64,000 nt of DNA from Deroplatys truncata (taxonomy: Eukaryota > Arthropoda > Insecta > Mantodea > Mantidae): positions 229,295,528 through 229,359,527 of the forward strand of contig CM060983.1 of NCBI GenBank assembly GCA_030765065.1, read 5' to 3'. The translations under genes were made by a program, and so were the position numbers. Below, piece after piece: positions 56,244 through 64,000 of the stretch. The number at the start of each line of letters is the position of its first letter. The stretch's first letter is position 1. The notes under the pieces are model-generated. The model searched no databases, was not told the DNA's origin, and saw nothing but the letters and a program-made list of their open reading frames with translations.

Positions 56244-57533
56244 CGAGGGCAGTTCCAGTAGTATCCGATCTGATGTATAGATAGTGGTTGATGTTTTAAA
56301 CAAATGGCTGTGGTAGAAAGTACCAACCTTATAAAGCTTAAGTCTGAAGTTTGATGATGCTACGTTGTTTAGTAATTGTTTGGCAGCCATTAATAGTGAA
56401 CTCTCTCAGCGAATTTGTAAACATGGATAAAATTGGTCATCGTTATGTGATACAATACTTTCATTTGAAAGGTCTTAGTCCAACTAATATTAAAGCTGAG
56501 CTAGATTATACTCTGGGGGAGTCTGCTCCTTCGTTTACAACAGTAAAATATTGGGTGGCAGAGTTTAAACGAGGCTGTACGAACTGCCAAGACGAGCATC
56601 GCAGTGGTCGACCAAATGAGGTGACCACGCCAGAAATTGTGAGGAAAATACACAAAATGGTATTAGATGACCGTCGACTAAGTGCACGAGCTAGTAGACA
56701 TCGTAGGCATTTCAAAAAGTGCTGTACATCGCATATTGACTGAAAATTTAGACATAAAAAGCTATGCGCAAAATGGGTGCCACGTTTACTCACAATGGAA
56801 CAAAAGCAGCATCGGTAAGACGTTTCAGTCGAGTTTTTGGCGATGTTTTGCTACAATAAGCCGAGTTTTTGCGTCGACTCATAACCATGGATAAAACATG
56901 GGCCCACACTTCAAAACCTGAGACGAAGGAACAGTCAAAACAGTGGACTGAAAGGGGAAAATCGGTTCCAAGGAAGGTGAGACAGTTCCAGTTGCAGGCA
57001 ACTTCATGGCGTCAGTTTTTTTAAACGTGTGTGGAATAATGTTCAATGATTATCTTCAAAAAGAAAAAGGAATCAATGACGAGTATTATGCAAACTTACT
57101 GCAGCGTTTGAATGATGAAATCAAGCAAAAACGGCCGCATTTACTGGAAAAGAAACTTTTGTTTCATCAAGACAATGTACCAGTTCACACATCTATTTTC
57201 ACCATGGCCAAAATGAATGGCTTAAAGTTCGAATTGCTTCCTCATGCACCCTATTAGCCAGACTTAGTCCCCTCTGATTATTTTCTGTTTCCAAAGTTGA
57301 AGAAATGGCTCGGTGGTAAAAGATTTGCCAACATTGAAGAGGTGGAGCTTGCAGTTGATAGCTATTTCGCAGAACTCGACGGTTCTCGCTATAAACAGGG
57401 TATCGAAGCTATTGAACACTGCTGGGAAAAGTGTATAGAGCTGAAAGGAGACTGTATAGAGAAATAAAGATGGTTTTTTTCCAAAATGTTTGTGTTTTCT
57501 TTGTTAGGTCGAGTACTTCTGGGACAGCCCTCG
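56244..57533 (+). mobile_element. mariner element, full length (1290 bp)
   Basis: Both ends have imperfect inverted repeats starting CGAGGGC and continuing with GTYCCAGWAGTA. A TA precedes the left end (56242-56243), but the right flank reads TG rather than TA, so one target copy has changed or the flank has been rearranged. It encodes the disrupted transposase at 56423-57467. Confidence 0.88.
56423..57467 (+). pseudogene. mariner transposase (DD34D, SETMAR-like type), frameshifted
   Basis: The start MDKIGHRYVIQYFHLKGLSP (56423) is followed by APSFTTVKYWVAEFKRG and RSGRPNEVTTPEIV, the HTH domain of mariner transposases. After a frameshift, ELVDIVGISKSAVHRILTEN (56685) is read, then more frame changes. 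The first Asp is in TMDKTWAHTSKPET (about 56887; the family has DETW, so Glu is Lys here). The second is in FHQDNVPVHTS (57160), and the third in PDLVPSDYFLFPKLKKW (57260), immediately after an in-frame stop. The C-terminus KCIELKGDCIEK ends at 57467. The vertebrate SETMAR gene contains a related domain; this is an ordinary insect mariner copy. Confidence 0.92.
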
Positions 57534-57534
57534 T

Positions 57535-58070
57535 GCAATTACTTCATTTTTTCAACATAGTTGTCTTGCTCCTCAGTGCACTTGGTTCATCGTTGCACAA
57601 GCTTTCTGATGCCCTCAGAAAAAACGTTTATCCGCTGAGCAGCAAGCCATGTATGCACCACTTCTTTCACTTCTTGGTCTGTGCTGAAGCGACGGCACTT
57701 TAAGGCATTTTAAGTGGACCAAAAAGATATGGTTTACCACTTCATCGACAGTCAAGCCTCGGTTCTCTGAACCAGAATATGGACCTGCTCATTGTTGGCG
57801 TCCTGCTCTTTCTAAGTCCCCACAGTTGTCCGACCATTTTCAAACAATTCGTACACATTTCGCCGGGGTAGAACATTGCCCCCATATTGTGCGAGAAGTC
57901 TTCCGGCTCCTGGTACACTTCGGATAACCGCACGCTGCTCTTCTTTGGTGCCAACGGTGCAGCCATGTAACACTCACTGGAGTGATAACGGTCAAACATC
58001 CTACAAGCGGAGACAAAGGAACAACGTATCGGCGTGCCCGCACACAAACCGATACAGCCAACTGCAAAAA
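57535..58070 (-). pseudogene. Deletion derivative of a different mariner-like transposase
   Basis: On the minus strand the N-terminal part is readable from MAAPLAPKK (about 57968) with KEEQRAVIRS, NVLPRRNVYELFENGRTTV and ENRGLTVDEVVNHI in shifting frames. It jumps at about 57720 directly to the C-terminal LFGPLK segment, and then RRFSTDQEVKEVVHTWLA, SEGIRKLVQRWTKC and the stop near 57552. The whole catalytic centre, about 200 residues, is missing. The remnant abuts the right end of the mariner at 57533, whose terminal repeat is not its own. Confidence 0.8.
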
Positions 58071-58325
58071 ATTTAAAATACTGTGCGGATACTTATTGAC
58101 TTATCCTCGTATAAACTTAATGCTACCTATTCAAAGTTATTTTGAGTTTTAGAATATTTACATTTATTAATACATACTTCAGACGTATTAAGACTCAAGT
58201 GATCGTCAATATTAGAGCTGTCAGGTATTATCTTATCAATATTGTTTTTAACATACCTATATAACACGAGAAGATAAACACTGATGGTAAGTTAAAATAA
58301 AGAGTGGTTAATGATGAGATAAAAG
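58071..58325. other. No recognisable gene
   Basis: AT-rich sequence between two minus-strand remnants. Confidence 0.4.
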
Positions 58326-58329
58326 AGAG

Positions 58330-58960
58330 GGAACGCAAATAATTCTTAACGACCGTTTTTGTAACGCAAGAACATTCGTTTTTCATCCCAGTGACTTCCC
58401 CATAACAATACATCATACTCAATATACATATCCATAATACATCAAAAAGGAGCTTTTAAGCATGTTATTAATCTTATCAGCAACATACTCTATGTGAGAC
58501 TGCCACTGCAAATCAGAATGAAGAAAAATGATTAACAAGCAAACGAAGCAGATTTATCATAGTCCGCAGTATTAAAACTATACCACATGTAAACAGCACT
58601 GCGCCATTCAATAATTTTAAGTGAAGTATTGTTGAGAGAGATTTACATTTGGAGATGACATAATTAAAGCAACATCATCAGAATACATATCTACTGCTTT
58701 TCCCTCATCACACTGTGGTCACCGCGCGCCAGCCGCCTCGCTCTGGATCTACCGCCAAAAGAGATATAATATCCCTTAACATCCCAAATTGAGTGAATTC
58801 CTCGCCTGCTGCTTTCTTTTACTTTTTCCATTAACCTATATTATAAAAATGAAAGGACCCAAAACAGACCCTTGAGGAACACTATACCTAACCAGTTTAA
58901 TATGAGAACTTATATCATCATAATGCACATATTGGTATCTGGTTTAAATACGAATTTAAT
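58330..58960 (-). pseudogene. LINE reverse transcriptase remnant, minus strand
   Basis: Reading on the minus strand, RYSVPQGSVLGPFIFII (about 58890) matches the GVPQGSVLGPLLF motif of LINE reverse transcriptases. DDVALIMSSPNVNLS (about 58665) follows the usual YADD position, with the Tyr-Ala altered, and SHIEYVADKINNMLKSS (about 58490) and VLLWGSHWDEKRMF (about 58390) match the later thumb-like region. Between the first two an unrelated-looking stretch around 58700-58790 suggests an insertion or heavy divergence. Many frame breaks are present. Confidence 0.75.
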
Positions 58961-59930
58961 AAATTTAAGCCTTTACAACGTAGGTTCATTGCCAGCGTGT
59001 TGATTGAAGCGATTGGGGCTGAATAGTGGAAGGCCATATTTTTTTTTCAAAATCCAGCTTTCAGCATAAATTACTGCTAAAATAAATTACCCAACTTCTT
59101 CGAAAATGTTAGGTCAGTAAATACAAAAAAAGTTGCAACCGTATGAATTATAGTTTGTTAAATACCAAAAAATATTTAATTTTTTAAAAATAAATATTCA
59201 TTTGGCTTAAAATAATCATGAATATTTGTATGAAGACAAAGGATACTGCACTTAAATTCATAGGTTCAAAAAAACAGAGAATGGAAAGTGTTTTTAATTT
59301 TCAAAACAACTCTCCTGTAAACTCACCACATTCTGGCTTGCAGCAAGCCCTTTAATTAGGGTTAGTGTCGTATATAATCTACAGCTGCTTGAAGGAAGGG
59401 CAAACACTTCTATCAGAAATTCAGCCATTGAGAAATATAATATTCAATAGAATGTCGATGCCGCCAATTCTTGCTAAGGTAATGTAAAATTTAAACTACC
59501 AGTAAGATTAAATTAATAACATTTTCGCTATTTCACAAGGATACACATTTTTTTGCTAACTGGTGCAAAAAAAAACCGTAACAATTGCTGTGCATTTTGT
59601 AGTATTTGCAAGTTTTCCTGGCTGTCCTAGTTTTAAGACTTTTCTAAACTCGGTCACCATACGTGTGTATTAGGAGATATTTGACTTAAGTACAAACAAC
59701 AAAGAAAGTGCACTGTTTTAAAGCAGCATTGAGACAAGGTTACCATAAACTTAGAGTGTAAAACCAGTACTTTGATTATCTATAAGTGGTAATTATGGTG
59801 CTAATAATATCTTATTCAAGGTCGGTAGCAACTGCCAAGAATTATGTGCCGCATGTCTGTATATCTAGGGACACAACGTGCGACCTTAGGATAGCCACTG
59901 TGTCTTAACTAAACAGATAAATACACAGCC
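58961..59930. other. No recognisable gene
   Basis: AT-rich sequence with no long frames and no match to other repeats in the window. Confidence 0.4.
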
Positions 59931-59934
59931 TTTG

Positions 59935-60122
59935 TTTAGATGCCTGGCCATTATACGTGAAATTGCTTGCACTACACATGCTGCTTCTAACAGCTTCTGT
60001 TCCCTCTCCGTTTGCCGGCTAATCACTTGGGGCGAAGTCTATGCTCTACAGAGGTTCATATATTGTGAGACCACGTGTTTCAGTGTTACGGTGTGCTAGT
60101 GCTGTTATAAGACAGTATAATT
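59935..60122 (+). mobile_element. 5' region of the transposon that seeded the 85-bp satellite
   Basis: This stretch is homologous to 35724-35890, sharing GAAATTGCTTGC/GAATTGCTTGC, TTCTGTTCCCTCTCCGT and TGTTTCAGTGTTA, and leads straight into the coding start LANRIFIYDFYVTPNSCREA of a DUF4817-type transposase. Instead of the rest of the gene, tandem copies of that start follow. Confidence 0.8.
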
Positions 60123-63100
60123 TAGCAAACAGAATCTTCATTTATGATTTCTATGTGACACCAAACTCTTGTAGAGAAGCGACACAGATTCCCTGCTGTT
60201 ATAATGCCAGCACACAGAATCTTCATGTATGATTCCTATGTGACAACAAAATCTTGTAGAGAAGTGAGACAGATTCCCTGCTGTTATAATGCCAGCACAC
60301 ACAATCTTCATGTATGATTCCTATGTGACAACAAACTCTTGTAGAGAAGCGACACAGATTCCCTGCTGTTATAATGCCAGCACACAGAATCTTCATGTAT
60401 GATTCCTGTGTGACAACAAACTCTTGTTGAGAAGTGAGACAGATTGCCTGCTGTTATAATGCCAGCACACAGAATCTTCATGTATGATTCCTATGTGACA
60501 ACAAACTCTTGTAGAGAAGCGACACAGATTCCCTGCTGTTATAATGCCAGCACACAGAATCTTCATGTATGATTCCTATGTGACAACAAACTCTTGTAGA
60601 GAAGTGAGACACATTCCCTGCTGTTATAATGCCAGCACACAGAATCTTCATGTATGATTCCTATGTGACAACAAACTCTTGTAGAGAAGTGAGACAGGTT
60701 CCCTGCTGTTATAATGCCAGCACACAGAATCTTCATGTATGATTCCTATGTGACAACAAACTCTTGTTGAGAAGTGAGACACATTCCGTGCTGTTATAAT
60801 GCCAGCACACAGAATCTTCATGTATGATTCCTATGTGACAACAAACTCTTGTTGAGAAGTGAGACACATTCCGTGCTGTTATAATGCCAGCACACAGAAT
60901 CTTCATGTATGATTCCTATGTGACAAACTCTTGTAGACAAGTGAGACAGATTCCCTGCTGTTATAATACCAGCACACAGAATCTTCATGTATGATTCCTA
61001 TGTGACAACAAACTCTTGTAGAGAAGTGAGACAGGTTCCCTGCTGTTATAATGCCAGCACACAGAATCTTCATGTATGATTCCTATGTGACAACAAACTC
61101 TTGTAGAGAAGTGAGACACATTCCCTGCTGTTATAATGCCAGCACACAGAATCTTCATGTATGATTCCTATGTGACAAACTCTTGTAGAGAAGTGAGACA
61201 GATTCCCTGCTGTTATAATGCCAGCACACAGAATCTTCATGTATGATTCCTATGTGACAAACTCTTGTAGAGAAGTGAGACAGATTCCCTGCTGTTATAA
61301 TGCCAGCACACAGAATCTTCATGTATGATTCCTATGTGACAAACTCTTGTAGAGAAGTGAGACAGGTTCCCTGCTGTTATAATGCCAGCACACAGAATCT
61401 TCATGTATGATTCCTATGTGACAACAAACTCTTGTAGAGAAGTGAGACACATTCCGTGCTGTTATAATGCCAGCACACAGAATCTTCATGTATGATTCCT
61501 ATGTGACAAACTCTTGTAGAGAAGTGAGACAGATTCCCTGCTGTTATAATACCAGCACACAGAATCTTCATGTATGATTCCTATGTGACAACAAACTCTT
61601 GTAGAGAAGTGAGACAGATTCCCTGCTGTTATAATGCCAGCACACAGAATCTTCATGTATGATTCCTATGTGACAACAAACTCTTGTAGGGATGTGAGAA
61701 AGATTCCCTGCTGTTATAATGCCAACACACAGAATCTTCATGTATGGTTCCTATGTGACAACAAACTCTTGTAGAGAAGTGAGACAGATTCCCTGCTGTT
61801 ATAATGCCAGCACACAGAATCTTCATGTATGATTGCTATGTGACAACAAACTCTTGTAGAGCAGTGAGACAGGTTCCCTGCTGTTATAATACCAGCACAC
61901 AGAATCTTCATGTATGATTCCTATGTGACAACAAACTCTTGTAGAGCAGTGAGACAGGTTCCCTGCTGTTATAATACCAGTGCACAGAATCTTCATGTAT
62001 GATTCCTATGTGACAACAAACTCTTGTAGAGAAGTGAGACAGATTCCCTGCTGTTATAATGCCAGCACACAGAATCTTCATGTATGATTCCTATGTGACA
62101 ACAAACTCTTGTAGAGAAGTGAGACAGATTCCCTGTTGTTATAATGACAGCACACAGAATCTTCATGTATGATTCCTATGTGACAACAAACTCTTGTAGA
62201 GAAGTGAGACAGATTCCCTGTTGTTATAATGACAGCACACAGAATCTTCATGTATGATTCCTATGTGACAACAAACTCTTGTAGAGAAGTGAGACAGATT
62301 CCCTGTTGTTATAATGCCAGCACACAGAATCTTCATGTATGATTCCTATGTGACAACAAACTCTTGTAGAGAAGTGAGACAGATTCCCTGTTGTTATAAT
62401 GACAGCACACAGAATCTTCATGTATGATTCCTATGTGACAACAAACTCTTGTAGAGAAGTGAGACAGGTTCCCTGCTGTTATAATGCTAGCACACAGAAT
62501 CTTCATGTATGATTCCTATGTGACAACAAACTCTTGTAGGGAAGTGAGACAGATTTCCTGCTGTTATAATGCCACCACACAGAATCTTCATGTATGATTC
62601 CTATGTGACAACAAACTTGTAGAGAAGTAAGACAGATTCCCTGCTGTTATAATGCCACCACACAGAATCTTCATGTATGGTTCCTATGTGACAACAAACT
62701 CTTGTAGAGAAGTGAGACAGATTCCCTGCTGTTATAATGCCACCACACAGAATCTTCATGTATGATTCCTATGTGACAACAAACTCTTGTAGAGAAGTGA
62801 GACAGATTCCCTGCTGTTATAATGTCAGCACACAGAATCTTCATGTATGGTTCCTAGGTGACAACAAACTCTTGTAGAGAAGTGAGACAGATTCCCTGCT
62901 GTTATAATGTCAGCACACAGAATCTTCATGTATGGTTCCTAGGTGACAACAAACTCTTGTAGAGATGTGAGACAGATTCCCTGTTGTTATAATACCAGCA
63001 CACAGAATCTTCATGTATGATTCCTATGTGACAACAAACTCTTGTAGGGATGTGAGAAAGATTCCCTGCTGTTATAATGTCAGCACACAGAATCTTCATG

Positions 63101-64000
63101 TATGGTTCCTAGGTGACAACAAACTCTTGTAGAGAAGTGAGACAGATTCCCTGTTGTTATAATACCAGTACACAGAATCTTCATGTATGATTCCTATGTG
63201 ACAACAAACTCTTGTAGAGAAGTGAGACAGATTCCCTACTGTTATAATACCAGCACACAGAATCTTCATGTATGATTCCTATGTGACAACAAACTCTTGT
63301 AGGGATGTGAGAAAGATTCCCTGTTGTTATAATACCAGCACACAGAATCTTCATGTATGATTCCTATGTGACAACAAACTCTTGTAGAGAAGTGAGACAG
63401 ATTCCCTGTTGTTATAATACCAGCACACAGAATCTTCATGTATGATTCCTATGTGACAACAAACTCTTGTAGGGATGTGAGAAAGATTCCCTACTGTTAT
63501 AATACCAGCACACAGAATCTTCATGTATGATTCCTATGTGACAACAAACTCTTGTAGAGAAGTGAGATAGATTCCCTGTTGTTATAATGTCAGCACACAG
63601 AATCTTCATGTATGATTCCTATGTGACAACAAACTCTTGTAGAGAAGTGAGACAGATTCCCTACTGTTATAATACAAGCACACAGAATCTTCATGTATGA
63701 TTCCTATGTGACAACAAACTCTTGTAGAGAAGTGAGACAGATTCCCTACTGTTATAATACCAGCACACAGAATCTTCATGTATGATTCCTATGTGACAAC
63801 AAACTCTTGTAGGGATGTGAGAAAGATTCCCGACTGTTATAATACAAGCACACAGAATCTTCATGTATGATTCCTATGTGACAACAAACTCTTGTAGAGA
63901 AGTGAGACAGATTCCCTGTTGTTATAATGTCAGCACACAGAATCTTCATGTATGATTCCTATGTGACAACAAACTCTTGTAGAGAAGTGAGACAGATTCC
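60107..64000 (+). repeat. 85-bp satellite, about 45 copies, continuing past the window
   Basis: The monomer, for example from GCACACAGAATCTTCATGTA, repeats every 85 bp, with some 82-bp units lacking one ACA. One frame of each monomer encodes RIFMYDSYVTTNSCREVRQ, the transposase N-terminus, but 85 is not a multiple of three, so the frame is lost at each junction. Variant units (GGGATGTGAGAAAG; TGTTGTTATAATGACAG; TAATACCAG) recur in clusters, for example near 62130-62400 and 63050-63830, suggesting segmental amplification of groups of units. The array has no other coding sense. Confidence 0.97.

Noticed and set aside
56423..57467. A SETMAR-like host gene
   Set aside because: There is no SET domain. 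The sequence is a mariner bounded by inverted repeats and broken by frameshifts.

Overview
The window looks like repeat-dense nuclear DNA from an animal, most likely an insect with a large genome. I see no bacterial gene organisation. There are several families of IS630-Tc1-mariner and hAT DNA transposons, Jockey-type and other LINE fragments, tRNA-derived SINEs, at least three satellite or minisatellite arrays, CCTAA-rich stretches like the insect TTAGG telomere motif, and long intergenic or intronic DNA. A polyneopteran (cockroach, termite or stick-insect type) would fit, but that is inference. Almost every open frame is short, and every recognisable transposase or reverse transcriptase is broken by stops or frameshifts. 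The only good trace of a host protein gene is one exon on the minus strand at 15247-15387; a weaker first-exon candidate lies at 43902-44037 on the same strand.

Layout. 1-1.2 kb: pieces of an abundant non-coding family, called R1 here, plus microsatellites. 1.2-3.7 kb: a tandem array of ~1.1-kb CT-rich units carrying CCAAT and CCGCCATCTT motifs, followed by a 150-bp palindromic MITE. 4.0-5.4 kb: a Tc1-like remnant split by a SINE (13-bp target duplication), then a deleted hAT copy. 6.2-9.9 kb: R1, a LINE RNase H remnant split by a second SINE type (16-bp target duplication), and a mariner (8742-9867) with intact ends. 10.2-17.1 kb: R1 copies, SINEs, a second hAT family and the host exon. 17.5-18.1 kb: a short inverted-repeat transposon. 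19.1-21.1 kb: a 41-bp minisatellite. 24.0-28.7 kb: a large diverged inverted repeat with A-tracts phased at about 10 bp. 29.6-30.9 kb: a Tc1-like element with both ends. 31.2 kb: a 155-bp hAT MITE with a perfect 8-bp target duplication. 34.5-36.4 kb: two more DDE transposon remnants. 36.8-44 kb: R1 clusters. 44.4-47.4 kb: a complete-length hAT element. 49.0-49.9 kb: a transposase with a DUF4817-like N-terminus. 50.7-51.6 kb: a Jockey-like reverse transcriptase remnant. 52.3-54.0 kb: an 88-bp satellite. 56.2-58.1 kb: a mariner and a deletion derivative of another. 58.3-59.0 kb: a LINE fragment on the minus strand. 60.1-64.0 kb: an 85-bp satellite running off the window.

How the parts relate. 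The elements form a nested record of insertions: SINE into Tc1, SINE into LINE, SINE into R1, mariner into R1, R1 into hAT. Several defective copies have a longer relative in the same window, for example the hAT fragment at 4.8-5.4 kb and the full element at 44.4-47.4 kb. The most notable link is that the 85-bp satellite monomer encodes the N-terminal residues of a DUF4817-type transposase, whose single-copy form with downstream coding sequence survives at 35.7-36.4 kb. The satellite therefore appears to have been born from a transposon's 5' coding region.
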